Assembly (NCBI GenBank): GCA_045648175.1
Contig: JAZRNN010000016.1
Location: forward strand, 1-64,000
Reading direction: 5' to 3'
Origin: SIG440 sp045648175
GTDB lineage: Bacteria > Bacillota > Clostridia > Monoglobales > Monoglobaceae
Length of the DNA: 64,000 nucleotides
This document shows, in pieces, positions 39,314 through 48,482 of this stretch. How positions within the stretch are numbered: the first letter of the stretch is position 1; the number at the start of each line of letters is the position of its first letter. The translations under genes were made by a program, and so were the position numbers. The notes beneath the pieces are model-generated. The model saw only the letters and a program-made list of their open reading frames with translations, was not told the origin of the DNA and searched no databases.

Positions 39314-41500
39314 TTATGCAGCATTCTCGCTGGCGGAAGGTTCTTCCGGAACGGCGGGAGCGTGAGGTGCATTTGCGTCAGGAAGAATAATTTCTTCAAT
39401 GAATTCATTTTCGTTGGAGGTCTCTTCCTCACCTTCAGGGAGATGCTTGGATTCACAAGTCTTTTTGGGGACATTGCCCGATACAAACCAAAAACCGGTT
39501 ACTGCTTCACCGCAGTGCTCGCCGGGGAGCAAACCTGTTTCGCTGCAATAGTTTACATATTTGACACCTGATGGCGCTGAAGGTGATATAATCTTTTTGC
39601 CTTTGTTGATTTCGGTCATAATTTTGTTCCACGCCGCAACACTTGGACTTGAAGGGGTAGGCTTGGGATTGTCATATCCATACCATACAGCACCAACATA
39701 ATACGGGGTATAACCTACAAACCAACGGTCATGATAATCTGAACTGGTGCCGGTTTTACCTGCAGTATACAGTCCTGAGTTTAGACGGGCGCCGGCACCC
39801 GTACCTGAGGTTGCAACCTCATTAAGCATACGACTCATAACAAAAGCAGCCTCTTCACTCATAGCGATGCTTTGTTGTGGCTTGTTTGAAAGCAGAATGT
39901 TGCCGCTTGAATCTGTAACCGATGTGAAGGTATAAGGCTTTGAGTATATACCGCGGTTAACAAAGGGAGTGTATGCAGCCGTCATCTCAAGAACAGAAAT
40001 ACCGTGAGTAAGACCACCCAGAGCCAACTGCGAGTAGCCTATATCATCTTTGACAAGCGATGTAACACCAAGACGTTTTGTCAGGAAACTATAAGAGGTA
40101 TCTGCTCCAAGCTTGTCCAGAACCTGAACGGGTATGGTGTTGTATGATCTTCTGACTGCTTCACGTATTGAGACATTACCACGGAATTTATTGTCAATAT
40201 TGTGAGGAGTCCAGTCACCATAAGAAATAGCCTTGTCATTGTAGATGTCTGCCGGAGTTATGATTTCGTTTTCAATTGCCGGAGCATAAACCGAAATGGG
40301 TTTAATTGATGAACCGGGCTGACGCAGGGTTTGGGTTGCACGGTTAAGAACAAGGTTGCCACTCTTTTTGCCTACACCGCCAACAAGACCCTTAATTTCC
40401 CCTGTGTAGGGGTCAATAACTGCCATTGCCGCCTGAGTCGGGTCGTCACCGGTAGAGTTGGGAAAATTGTCGGTGTTTTCAAAGATCTTTTGCATTGCTG
40501 CCTGAACATTGGGGTCAATGGTTGCAACAATTTTAAGTCCGCCGGAATACAGCATCTTTTTTGCAATATTTTCAGAATAGCCAAGCTCTGCAAGACCGTC
40601 AAGAACGTCATACGCGATCTGGTCTACAAAATATGAATGAATTGTACCGGTTACCATGGTGCTTTCGTCAAATTCAGTAAATACAAGTTCATATGCTTTT
40701 GCTTCATCGTGCTCTTCTTGTGTAATATACCCAAGTTCCAGCATTTTACCAAGAACAAGTTCTTGTTTTTCCTTGTTATTTTCAGGGTTAAGCAAGGGGT
40801 CATAAAGAGTGGGGTATTGAGTTATGCCCGCGATGGAGGCACATTCTGCAAGATTAAGCTCGCTCACAGGCTTGCCAAAAAATTTTTGTGAAGCAGATTG
40901 TACGCCGTTGCAACCCTGTGATAAATATATAGAGTTGAGGTAAAGCTCAAGTATTTCATTTTTGGAAATTTGTTTTTCAAGGTTGACTGCACGGGAAATT
41001 TCCTGAATTTTACGTGCTGCGGTGCGGTCGGTATTGCGTGTAATATTTTTTACCAGCTGTTGAGTTATTGTACTGCCGCCAAAGGTGGTTGCCTGACCCG
41101 TAAATTTGTTTTTTACAAATACAAAAAAGGCTTTGGCAGTTCGCCTGATGTCAAAACCGCTGTGAGAATAAAAACGTTCATCTTCAATTGAAACAATGGC
41201 GTCCTTCATATCCTGAGGAATATCCTCAAAGTCAACCCATACGCGGTTCTGCTCGGCAGAAAGGGTTGTAAGAGGGCGTTCTTTACCGCTCTCGTCAATA
41301 TATACAACCTGAGTGGAACTGTTGTTGATAATTGCTTCTATGTCCAGGCTTTCCATACCGCCAAAGAAACCGAGGATTGAGCCAAGCATAACAAGGATTG
41401 CCAAAAGCAATCCTGCGGCAACAGTGATTGAAAATACCTTGAGAAAAATCTTTTTATAAGGATTTGTCTGAGGTGCTTTTTTGCGAGAATTTTTTTTCAA
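39314..41500 (-). CDS. Class A penicillin-binding protein (PBP1A type)
   Basis: A 728-residue bifunctional peptidoglycan synthase. Order: basic N terminus, membrane anchor (about 20-47), GT51 glycosyltransferase domain (about 75-255, IEDERFYSHSGFD and TFGGSTITQQLVKN), then the transpeptidase (about 335-640) with active-site serine in GSSIKP, SYNTIPVQ and KTGTSSDYHDRWFVGYTP. It ends in a Glu/Pro/Ala-rich tail. TTG 41500 is chosen because AAAGGAG lies eight bases upstream; an ATG 25 codons earlier lacks a site and would put two Cys-rich turns before the anchor. Confidence 0.95.
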   Translation of the reverse strand: MKKNSRKKAPQTNPYKKIFLKVFSITVAAGLLLAILVMLGSILGFFGGMESLDIEAIINNSSTQVVYIDESGKERPLTTLSAEQNRVWVDFEDIPQDMKDAIVSIEDERFYSHSGFDIRRTAKAFFVFVKNKFTGQATTFGGSTITQQLVKNITRNTDRTAARKIQEISRAVNLEKQISKNEILELYLNSIYLSQGCNGVQSASQKFFGKPVSELNLAECASIAGITQYPTLYDPLLNPENNKEKQELVLGKMLELGYITQEEHDEAKAYELVFTEFDESTMVTGTIHSYFVDQIAYDVLDGLAELGYSENIAKKMLYSGGLKIVATIDPNVQAAMQKIFENTDNFPNSTGDDPTQAAMAVIDPYTGEIKGLVGGVGKKSGNLVLNRATQTLRQPGSSIKPISVYAPAIENEIITPADIYNDKAISYGDWTPHNIDNKFRGNVSIREAVRRSYNTIPVQVLDKLGADTSYSFLTKRLGVTSLVKDDIGYSQLALGGLTHGISVLEMTAAYTPFVNRGIYSKPYTFTSVTDSSGNILLSNKPQQSIAMSEEAAFVMSRMLNEVATSGTGAGARLNSGLYTAGKTGTSSDYHDRWFVGYTPYYVGAVWYGYDNPKPTPSSPSVAAWNKIMTEINKGKKIISPSAPSGVKYVNYCSETGLLPGEHCGEAVTGFWFVSGNVPKKTCESKHLPEGEEETSNENEFIEEIILPDANAPHAPAVPEEPSASENAA

Positions 41501-41637
41501 ACAAAACACTCCTTTTCGCCCGCATATGGGGCAGTAAGAAAAGTACAGGTATAAAAATTTCTTAAATGTTAACAATTAACAAAAAGTATAATGTGCGGAA
41601 AATTTTCTGTACATACAGGGAAGGGTTGATAAATTCT

Positions 41638-42048
41638 ATGCTTAAGACAACTTTCAAAGTAATAATGCTGTTTGTGCTCCTTGTGTTAGTAGCGGTTGCT
41701 ACAGGGCTTGCCACATACACCGTTACCAGAAATATAATAGAAGAGCAGAATGCTTATGCACATCAAACGTCTGCTACTCATCAAATAACAGATACAGACA
41801 ATGATAACGGCAAGAGAGATATCCAAGGAAAAGAAGAACAGGAAGAAAATAATGAGCATTATCTTGTTCGTTTGGAAGGAGATTCCTTAGAAATTCATGT
41901 TGTCCATTCAGGCAAGGAAGAGTTTTTATATAATCGCAAGATATATATAAATGACCTTTCCGAGCGGGATTTGGAAATGCTCAATAGCGGTGTAAGGCTT
42001 GAAAGCGCCTCTGAGCTTACAGCATTTATTGAAAATTTTACCAGCTGA
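41638..42048 (+). CDS. Membrane-anchored protein with a BofC-like C-terminal domain
   Basis: A 136-residue protein with one N-terminal membrane segment (about 5-29), a polar acidic linker (about 40-75) and a C-terminal domain of the BofC C-terminal type: YLVRLEGDSLEIHV, followed by IYINDLSERDLEMLNSGVRL and SASELTAFIENF. In Bacillus, BofC checks the SpoIVB-sigma K pathway, but many Clostridia have such proteins outside sporulation. The start is uncertain; an AAGGG site precedes ATG 41638 by twelve bases. It is divergent from the PBP gene. Confidence 0.7.
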   Translation: MLKTTFKVIMLFVLLVLVAVATGLATYTVTRNIIEEQNAYAHQTSATHQITDTDNDNGKRDIQGKEEQEENNEHYLVRLEGDSLEIHVVHSGKEEFLYNRKIYINDLSERDLEMLNSGVRLESASELTAFIENFTS

Positions 42049-42050
42049 AT

Positions 42051-42389
42051 TTAGTATTTTAAGGGTGTACCCGATGCATCAGTGTTGATAGAGCCGGTGA
42101 GGATAAGAATACCCTCGATAATTCCCCAGACCGATGATACGGCAGCCAGAGCACCGCAGGAAAGAAGGGAAATAAGCAGTTGCGCAACGGCCTTTCCGGT
42201 GTAGCCAAGGTAGAAGTTATGTGCGCCAAAACCGCCAAGAATAATGCCTAAAATTCCGGCTGCGATTCTGGATTTGCCGGGAGTTTGTACGTAACCCTGA
42301 TAAGTAGGAACTGCTTCAATTTTAGTGCCGCAATTTCCGCAGAATTCGGCATTGTTTTCTATTTCACTTCCGCAATTTTTACAAAACAT
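42051..42389 (-). CDS. Zinc-ribbon TM2-domain membrane protein
   Basis: A 112-residue protein. A zinc ribbon at the N terminus (CKNCG and CGNCG, residues 3-20) is followed by a TM2 domain with two membrane helices (about 40-105) and the typical GGFGAHNFYLGYTGKAVAQ loop. TM2 proteins are small and widespread, with no settled role. It ends two bases from the converging BofC-like gene. Confidence 0.85.
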   Translation of the reverse strand: MFCKNCGSEIENNAEFCGNCGTKIEAVPTYQGYVQTPGKSRIAAGILGIILGGFGAHNFYLGYTGKAVAQLLISLLSCGALAAVSSVWGIIEGILILTGSINTDASGTPLKY

Positions 42390-42415
42390 AGTAAAATTCC
42401 TTTCATTTATGGGAT

Positions 42416-42730
42416 TTATATTAATTTAACTAAATACAGGGCTAAGTAAGCTATACCCAAAACGACAATTATCAACCAGTCTGCCCTTTTGCTTATCAGG
42501 GCCGAGGTTCGACAGCAATAAAAAAGTGCTGCAGGCGGAAACCAGAACATCGGATGCAGTTTGAAGGCGGATTTAAAATTTCCCTTAAAAACTGACAGCC
42601 ACGCCCGTGAAATTCCGCAGGAGGGACAACTTATTCCAAAGATGTTTCTAAATACACAGCCATAGTGTATTCCTGCAAAAAAGCCGATAGTCAAAAGAAT
42701 AAGTATAAAAAAAGCAAGTTTTTTATTCAC
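42416..42730 (-). CDS. DUF2752 membrane protein
   Basis: A 104-residue protein with about three membrane segments and the DUF2752 signature CPSCGISRAW (near residues 34-43), preceded by the Cys in YGCVFRN. Function unknown. GTG 42730 is chosen: an AAAGGA site lies ten bases upstream, and the TTG at 42751 has none. It lies just upstream of the TM2 gene on the same strand and may share a transcript. Confidence 0.8.
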   Translation of the reverse strand: MNKKLAFFILILLTIGFFAGIHYGCVFRNIFGISCPSCGISRAWLSVFKGNFKSAFKLHPMFWFPPAALFYCCRTSALISKRADWLIIVVLGIAYLALYLVKLI

Positions 42731-42820
42731 ATTTTGGTAGTCCTTTATCAATTATAATATATTCACATTTTATCATAAAGTACTTTTAGTGTCAAGAATT
42801 AAGTAAAAGGGGAGACATAC

Positions 42821-43801
42821 ATGTATAACGCACGGACGGACCTTGCTGTTGAAGCAAGAGAAATGCATATGAAAAATGAGACAATTGAAGATGAAATTAA
42901 GGGTGTTAAGGCAGAGAACGAAACCTTTGATTGCGGCATCGGTGTCACCAGAGTAATTATTACGGATAAAGACGGCGAAGAAGCTTTGGGAAAGCCAAAA
43001 GGACGGTATATCACAGTAGAGCTGCCCGACAATGGTCAGGTTCAACAGGAAACATATGAAGAAGCTTGTCGCGTATGCGCAAAAGAACTTAGCGCTCTTT
43101 TAAAAAAAGACTTAACCGGTACAGTGCTTGTGGTGGGACTCGGAAATCGAAACATAACAGCCGATGCTGTCGGGCCCAAGTGTGTGGATTCTGTGCTGGT
43201 TACAAGACATTTGCTTGAATATATGCCCGAGGAAATAGACAAAAGACTGAGGTCAGTATGTGCGGTATCCCCCGGGGTTCTTGGAATTACCGGCATAGAA
43301 ACGGCTGAAATGGTTAAAGGACTGGTTGAAAAGGTTGGGCCTTCGGTTGTAATTGCGGTCGATGCTCTTTGTTCAAGAAGAATGGAAAGGGTAAACAGCA
43401 CCATACAGATAAGTGATACAGGTATTACTCCCGGAGCGGGGATAGGCAACAGGCGTATGGCAATTGATGAAAAAACATTGGGAATTCCCGTAATTGCAGT
43501 GGGGGTACCTACTGTTATTGATGCTGCCACAATTGCGGGCGATACAATAGATAAACTGCTGGAGGATTTAAGGCAAAACGCTCAGGAAAGCGGACCTTTG
43601 TATAAAATGCTTTCAATGGTTGCCAATGAGGACAAGTATATGCTGATAAAAGAGGTGTTGCAGGATGGATATGGTAATTTTGTTGTTACCCCTAAAGAAG
43701 TTGATACTTTGGTCGGTAGGGTTGCGGATATAATAGCAAATGGTATAAATATTGCTCTTCACAAAGGGATTACCCTTGAAGACATAGACAGATATAAATA
43801 A
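42821..43801 (+). CDS. gpr: Spore germination protease GPR
   Basis: A 326-residue protease that degrades small acid-soluble spore proteins during germination. It starts with TDLAVEARE after six residues, the propeptide region of the A25 family, and has VVGLGNRNITADAVGPKC (about 102-119) and VIAVDALCSRR near 180. AAGGGGAGA precedes ATG 42821. It is strong evidence that the organism forms endospores. A weak hairpin follows, and a new promoter serves the next gene. Confidence 0.97.
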   Translation: MYNARTDLAVEAREMHMKNETIEDEIKGVKAENETFDCGIGVTRVIITDKDGEEALGKPKGRYITVELPDNGQVQQETYEEACRVCAKELSALLKKDLTGTVLVVGLGNRNITADAVGPKCVDSVLVTRHLLEYMPEEIDKRLRSVCAVSPGVLGITGIETAEMVKGLVEKVGPSVVIAVDALCSRRMERVNSTIQISDTGITPGAGIGNRRMAIDEKTLGIPVIAVGVPTVIDAATIAGDTIDKLLEDLRQNAQESGPLYKMLSMVANEDKYMLIKEVLQDGYGNFVVTPKEVDTLVGRVADIIANGINIALHKGITLEDIDRYK

Positions 43802-43850
43802 TTATGCAAAGGGGGCTTTACAGCTCCCTTTAGCCTCGAAAAATTAGGTG

Positions 43851-43879
43851 TTGTATATTTGGTGACAATATGTTATACT
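43851..43879 (+). promoter_or_regulatory. Promoter of the DUF1385-prmC operon
   Basis: TTGTAT (43851-43856), a 17-base spacer and TATACT (43874-43879). Confidence 0.65.
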
Positions 43880-43915
43880 TTAAAAAGAAGAGTATTCCTT
43901 AAAGGAGTGAACTGA

Positions 43916-44875
43916 ATGAAAAAAGATAAAGATATAATACATAAAACATCCATCGGCGGACAGGCGGTTATTGAAGGTGTTATGATGCGAGGTCCGCAAA
44001 AGATTGCTACAGCCGTGCGAAAGCCGGATGGGGAAATCGAGATTGAAGAAAAGCCAATAGGCAAGGTTAGAAAAAACAAGATTCTTAAGTTGCCAATAAT
44101 CAGGGGCTGCGTTAATTTCTTTGATTCAATGATATTGGGAATACAGTCGCTTATGTATTCAGCAAAATTTTTTGAGCTTGATGAAGATGGAAATCAAATC
44201 GAAGAAGAACCCGGCAAATTTGAAAAGTGGCTTAATGAAAAGTTAGGGTCCGAAAAGGCTACAAATGCGGTTATTTATTTTTCTGTTTGCATATCGCTGG
44301 TGTTCAGTGTAGGATTATTTATTATGCTTCCGGCGGTAATTGTGGGATTTCTTGAAAATTTAATTCAAAACCATTTCCTGCTTACTGCTGCAGAAGGTGT
44401 TGTGAGAATTTGTATCTTCCTTATATATATGGCTCTTGTGTCGCAGATGAATGATATAAAGCGAGTGTTCATGTATCACGGAGCGGAACATAAAACTATA
44501 AACTGCTATGAACATGGCGAAGAACTCACGGTTAAAAATGTAAAAAAGCACACAAGACTTCACCCCAGATGTGGTACAAGCTTTCTTTTGATTGTTATGG
44601 TAATAAGCATAGTGGTGTTCTCATTTATTTCGTGGGAAAACCCCATTACACGCCTTTTGCTTCGTCTTGCACTTATGCCTGTTGTTGCGGGAATTTCATA
44701 TGAGATAATTAAATTCGCAGGACGTCACGACAACTGGTTTACCGCAGTAATCAGTGCACCCGGAAAGTGGTTTCAGTGTATTACCACAAAGGAGCCTGAT
44801 GATAGTCAAATAGAGGTTGCGATTACCGCATTTGTGGCGGTTAAACCCGAAGAAAAGAGCGAAGATAAATGGTAA
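43916..44875 (+). CDS. DUF1385 membrane protein (YqhQ type)
   Basis: A 319-residue protein of the DUF1385 family. It has the IGGQAVIEGVMMRGP opening (about 12-26), several membrane segments (about 110-170, 215-260) and the FMYHGAEHKTINCYEHGE motif (about 184-201), where clustered His, Glu and Cys look metal-binding. The biochemical role is unknown. The gene is typically next to prmC and prfA in Firmicutes; here it overlaps prmC by seven bases. prfA and rpmE are absent. Confidence 0.9.
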   Translation: MKKDKDIIHKTSIGGQAVIEGVMMRGPQKIATAVRKPDGEIEIEEKPIGKVRKNKILKLPIIRGCVNFFDSMILGIQSLMYSAKFFELDEDGNQIEEEPGKFEKWLNEKLGSEKATNAVIYFSVCISLVFSVGLFIMLPAVIVGFLENLIQNHFLLTAAEGVVRICIFLIYMALVSQMNDIKRVFMYHGAEHKTINCYEHGEELTVKNVKKHTRLHPRCGTSFLLIVMVISIVVFSFISWENPITRLLLRLALMPVVAGISYEIIKFAGRHDNWFTAVISAPGKWFQCITTKEPDDSQIEVAITAFVAVKPEEKSEDKW

Positions 44876-45723
44876 ACTTAAAACAGCTTCGCAAAACGGC
44901 GGTTGCAGAACTTGAAGGATGCAATTGCGACAGCCCTTTGGCTGACGTTGATTACATACTGATGCACTTGCTTGGCTACGAGAAGCACGATATTATTCTG
45001 GGCGACAAAATTATTGACAAGAAACAAAAGACTGTTTTTGACAATGCCCTTGTACGTCTGAAATCTGGCGAGCCCGTGCAGTACGTTGTCGGGGGCTGTG
45101 AATTTATGTCGTTGTGGTTTAATGTAAACCCGTCAACTCTTATTCCTAGGGCTGATACAGAGATACTGGTGGAGTCGATAATTGATATAGGCGAAAATCG
45201 TGACGGGATTAGTATTTTTGAAATCGGCACAGGCTCGGGTTGTATTGCCATAAGTCTGGCGCATTATCTGCCTAAGGCGAAGGTTATATCGGTAGATATT
45301 TCACGTGAGGCACTTGTGGTGGCACACAAAAATGCACAGCGATTGGGTGTAAGCGACAGATGTGAATTTGTGGAATGTGACATAATGAAAGAAATTCCTT
45401 CATTTGACGCTTTTCCTGACATTGTTGTTTCAAATCCTCCCTATATTCCGAATAAAGATATTGATGGTTTGGAAAATAAGGTTAAACTTCATGAGCCATT
45501 GTCTGCTTTAGACGGCGGTTGTGACGGACTGGATTTTTACCGAAGGGCTGTGGAGAGTGTTCCTGTAAAGGAGGACGGCATTTTTGCTTTTGAAGTGGGA
45601 ATCGGTCAGGCACAGGCGGTTAGCCGGATTATGTCAAACCGATTTACTGACATAGAAATCCACAGGGATATTGCAGGAATTGAACGTACGGTTATTGGCA
45701 GACGCAAAAAAGAAGTAAATTAG
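44869..45723 (+). CDS. prmC: Release-factor glutamine methyltransferase PrmC
   Basis: A 284-residue SAM-dependent enzyme that methylates the GGQ glutamine of peptide release factors. Motif I FEIGTGSGCIAISLA (about 113-127) and the catalytic NPPY motif in VVSNPPYIPNKD (about 186-197) are intact. The start overlaps the DUF1385 gene, so translation is coupled. Confidence 0.95.
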   Translation: MVNLKQLRKTAVAELEGCNCDSPLADVDYILMHLLGYEKHDIILGDKIIDKKQKTVFDNALVRLKSGEPVQYVVGGCEFMSLWFNVNPSTLIPRADTEILVESIIDIGENRDGISIFEIGTGSGCIAISLAHYLPKAKVISVDISREALVVAHKNAQRLGVSDRCEFVECDIMKEIPSFDAFPDIVVSNPPYIPNKDIDGLENKVKLHEPLSALDGGCDGLDFYRRAVESVPVKEDGIFAFEVGIGQAQAVSRIMSNRFTDIEIHRDIAGIERTVIGRRKKEVN

Positions 45724-45820
45724 GAAAATAGGTCTTGAAATTTTCAAGCTTATGTGATAAAATGACAAGGTAGTGGGAGTTTTTCTCCCGGAAAACTTTT
45801 CCGTAGAAAGGATATTGCAT

Positions 45821-46567
45821 ATGCGCAGATTTTTCACGGAGCCTCAAAATATTTCGGGGGATACAGCTGAAATATTTGAGGATAGTAGGCACATTGAAAA
45901 GGTTCTCAGGATGAACTGTGGCGACCATATTATTGTGTTTGACGGCTCGGGGATGGAATATACCGCAGAGCTTATATCTATAGAAAAGAATTTTTGCAAA
46001 GCAAAAATTCTTGAAAAAAACAAATCGCTTTCAGAACCTGAGACAAAAATTACATTGTTTCAAGGGCTTCCCAAATCGGGTAAGATGGAAACCATAATTC
46101 AAAAGGCAGTGGAATTGGGTGTTTATGAAATTGTCCCTGTAATGATGGAGCGATGTGTTACAAAAATTGCAAACCAAGAAGCGGGCATTGAAAAAGCAAA
46201 ACGCTGGAACAAGATTTCGGTTGAAGCGGCAAAACAATGTGGCAGAGGTCTGGTACCAAAGGTTTTGGCTCCGGTTTCATTTGACAAAGCGGTAGAGAAA
46301 CTTTGCAATATGCAAATGCCTCTGATGCCTTATGAGGTATTGGGGCACGAAGGACAGCGTGGCTTGAAAGACTTGCTTGAGAGCAATCCTGAGGTAACTG
46401 AATTTGGTATCCTGATAGGTCCAGAGGGCGGTTTTGCAGACAGCGAGGCAGAATATGCAATTCAAAAAGGAATAAAGACGATAGGTTTGGGACGCAGAAT
46501 TTTGCGTACTGAAACGGTGGCAAGTGCTCTTATTCCAATGATAATGTTTGACAGAAACGAAATTTAA
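45821..46567 (+). CDS. rsmE: 16S rRNA m3U1498 methyltransferase RsmE
   Basis: A 248-residue SPOUT-class methyltransferase with an N-terminal PUA-like domain (MRRFFTEPQNI) and the C-terminal knot: ILIGPEGGFADSEAEYA (about 200-216) and GLGRRILRTETVASALI (about 224-240). ATG 45821 has GAAAGGA upstream; the longer frame from 45773 has no site. It is the second modification gene in a row after prmC. Confidence 0.95.
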   Translation: MRRFFTEPQNISGDTAEIFEDSRHIEKVLRMNCGDHIIVFDGSGMEYTAELISIEKNFCKAKILEKNKSLSEPETKITLFQGLPKSGKMETIIQKAVELGVYEIVPVMMERCVTKIANQEAGIEKAKRWNKISVEAAKQCGRGLVPKVLAPVSFDKAVEKLCNMQMPLMPYEVLGHEGQRGLKDLLESNPEVTEFGILIGPEGGFADSEAEYAIQKGIKTIGLGRRILRTETVASALIPMIMFDRNEI

Positions 46568-46569
46568 GA

Positions 46570-47079
46570 TTGAATAAAAACAAACGCACTATGCGTAAGA
46601 AAGGTAATGTTCTTGATATGGCGGCAGCAAAAACAAATCAGAATTTAAAAAGAGAAAAGAAGTTGGCAAGAAAAGCTGTAATTGACAAGGCAACAAATCG
46701 GTTTATGATAAATCTGGTGTGGGGCATTGTTTTAATTATTGCTTTGCTTTATATGCAAAATATGCTTATTACAAATTGGGGAGTAATGAAAATCCCTGCG
46801 GTGATATTTGCAATAGCGGCAGTAGCTCTTTTTGTATGTGGCAAAGTGGGAGTAATCAAAAATAAAGGCAGAGCCTATGACTATGCTGTGTTTACAGCTG
46901 TACTTACAGTAGGTAGCCTGATTATTGCATATTATCACAAGATCCGTCTTGTTGTTGGCACAAGCCTTGATTCAAGATGGTGGATTACATGGGCACCTAT
47001 TACATTAATTATTGCATATCTTGTGTTTGCATTCATTTGGACAGCGATTACTGTTGCAAGAGCAGAAAGAACTAAATAA
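46570..47079 (+). CDS. Four-helix membrane protein, unknown
   Basis: About 169 residues: a strongly basic N terminus (about 1-42) followed by four predicted membrane segments (about 47-64, 72-90, 103-121, 140-162). I do not recognise the family. It follows rsmE by two bases and is probably co-transcribed. The start is uncertain: TTG 46570 gives the longest product, ATG 46618 is a shorter choice. A terminator follows. Confidence 0.65.
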   Translation: MNKNKRTMRKKGNVLDMAAAKTNQNLKREKKLARKAVIDKATNRFMINLVWGIVLIIALLYMQNMLITNWGVMKIPAVIFAIAAVALFVCGKVGVIKNKGRAYDYAVFTAVLTVGSLIIAYYHKIRLVVGTSLDSRWWITWAPITLIIAYLVFAFIWTAITVARAERTK

Positions 47080-47087
47080 GATGATTT

Positions 47088-47125
47088 GCACCTCCAAAAT
47101 TACTAGTCTTGGGGGTGCTTTTTTG
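47088..47125 (+). terminator. Intrinsic terminator
   Basis: A 10-position stem with one mismatch (47088-47097 with 47109-47118) followed by six T, ending the prmC-rsmE group. Confidence 0.85.
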
Positions 47126-47225
47126 TGCAAAAAATTTTTTATTTTTTGCAACCTTTTGGCAGGCTGAAAGGTATTATGTATGTAAAACAAAAAAACACTT
47201 TGAAAAAAGAAAGGAAAAAACAATT

Positions 47226-48431
47226 ATGAAAAACATTTTTAAAAACGTAAAAAGAATTGCCGCAGGTGTTCTTGCAATAGCGGTGATTATGACAGGTGTA
47301 GTTTTTGCGACAGACAGTGCGGCTCTTGTTATAAACGGCGAAACTGTTGAAGGCGCAAAGGTGCTTACAAAGGATGAAATGGTGTTTGTTCCCGTCCGTG
47401 CACTTTGCGAAGCATTGGGTATGGAAGTTATGTGGGATAACGATGCTGAACTGGTAACAATCGTAAAGATGCCCATCTATGTGACATTCTCACCCGAGGG
47501 AGATGCCTACACATTTTCAAAGACTGCTCCCATGCAGCTTGGTTCAGCTCCATTTATGAAGAACGACAGAACTTATGTTCCTGCAATATTCATCAGCGAA
47601 ATTCTTAAGCAGGAATTTGCAATTGCTGAAAACGGAGATGTAAATGTGAATGCAGTTATTGACAACAGTGTAGGTGCAATGATTGTTGAAACATCTAATG
47701 AAAACGGAAACTTAACTATTACAGTTGATGACAGCAAGCGTGCAGAAGAAGTTATTGTAAACATAACAGAAGAAACTGTTATCGTTGACGAAAATGGTGC
47801 AGCTCTTACAGCAGATGCACTTGTAAAGGATGCATCAATCAAGATTGAATATGCTGACTTTATGACAATGAGCATTCCTCCCATCACCAATGCAGTGAAG
47901 ATTCAGGTTATGGGCGTAGTTGCTGAAACCGAAGAAACTCCAATTGTTTATACCATTATCGAAAAGGATTATGAGAATGGTACAATCACAATCTTTGATG
48001 CTGCTATGAACTCTAAGGTTGTTCTTAATGTATCTGAGGAAACAGTTATCACCGATAAGGATGGTAACACTGCACACGCTGATGCTCTTGCGGTTGGCAC
48101 AGATATAACTTTGGAACGCGCTGAGTTTATGACAATGAGCATCCCTCCCATCACAAATGCATTAAAAATTCAGCTTGCTGAAAAGGAAACAATCACAGTG
48201 ATTGAAAAAGACACAGAGGGCAAGACCATCACAATCTTTGATAAGAAAATGAGCTCTTTGCTTGTTCTTAACATTTCGGAAAGCACAGTTCTTAAGGATG
48301 CAGAGGGTAACGCAGTGAAGTTTGAAGATATCAGCGCAGGTACAGAGCTTGCATCTGTTGAACACGCAGAGGCAATGACAAGAAGTATTCCCCCTATTAC
48401 AAATGCAACATCAATAGTTGTTGCGAAATAG
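47226..48431 (+). CDS. Secreted protein with copper amine oxidase N-like domain and three tandem repeats
   Basis: A 401-residue secreted protein. A signal peptide (about 1-28, ending near VVFAT) leads into a copper-amine-oxidase N-terminal-like domain (about 32-130, VFVPVRALCEALGMEVMWD). This domain often occurs in Clostridial surface proteins with no oxidase. The rest is three diverged repeats of about 75-90 residues. Each ends in a near-identical block (FMTMSIPPITNA twice, AMTRSIPPITNA once), with TITIFD and a VLNxSExT strand before it. No wall anchor is visible. Function unknown; it may bind a polymer or metal. Confidence 0.8.
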   Translation: MKNIFKNVKRIAAGVLAIAVIMTGVVFATDSAALVINGETVEGAKVLTKDEMVFVPVRALCEALGMEVMWDNDAELVTIVKMPIYVTFSPEGDAYTFSKTAPMQLGSAPFMKNDRTYVPAIFISEILKQEFAIAENGDVNVNAVIDNSVGAMIVETSNENGNLTITVDDSKRAEEVIVNITEETVIVDENGAALTADALVKDASIKIEYADFMTMSIPPITNAVKIQVMGVVAETEETPIVYTIIEKDYENGTITIFDAAMNSKVVLNVSEETVITDKDGNTAHADALAVGTDITLERAEFMTMSIPPITNALKIQLAEKETITVIEKDTEGKTITIFDKKMSSLLVLNISESTVLKDAEGNAVKFEDISAGTELASVEHAEAMTRSIPPITNATSIVVAK

Positions 48432-48447
48432 TTTGAAAATTAATCAG

Positions 48448-48482
48448 AAAATGCAGACAGTTAAAACCTGTCTGCATTTTCT
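48448..48482. terminator. Shared intrinsic terminator overlapping the ytvI stop codon
   Basis: A perfect 13-bp stem (48448-48460 with 48468-48480). Its seven-base loop contains the TAA stop of the converging ytvI gene, whose last codons form one arm. T runs flank both sides. Confidence 0.85.
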
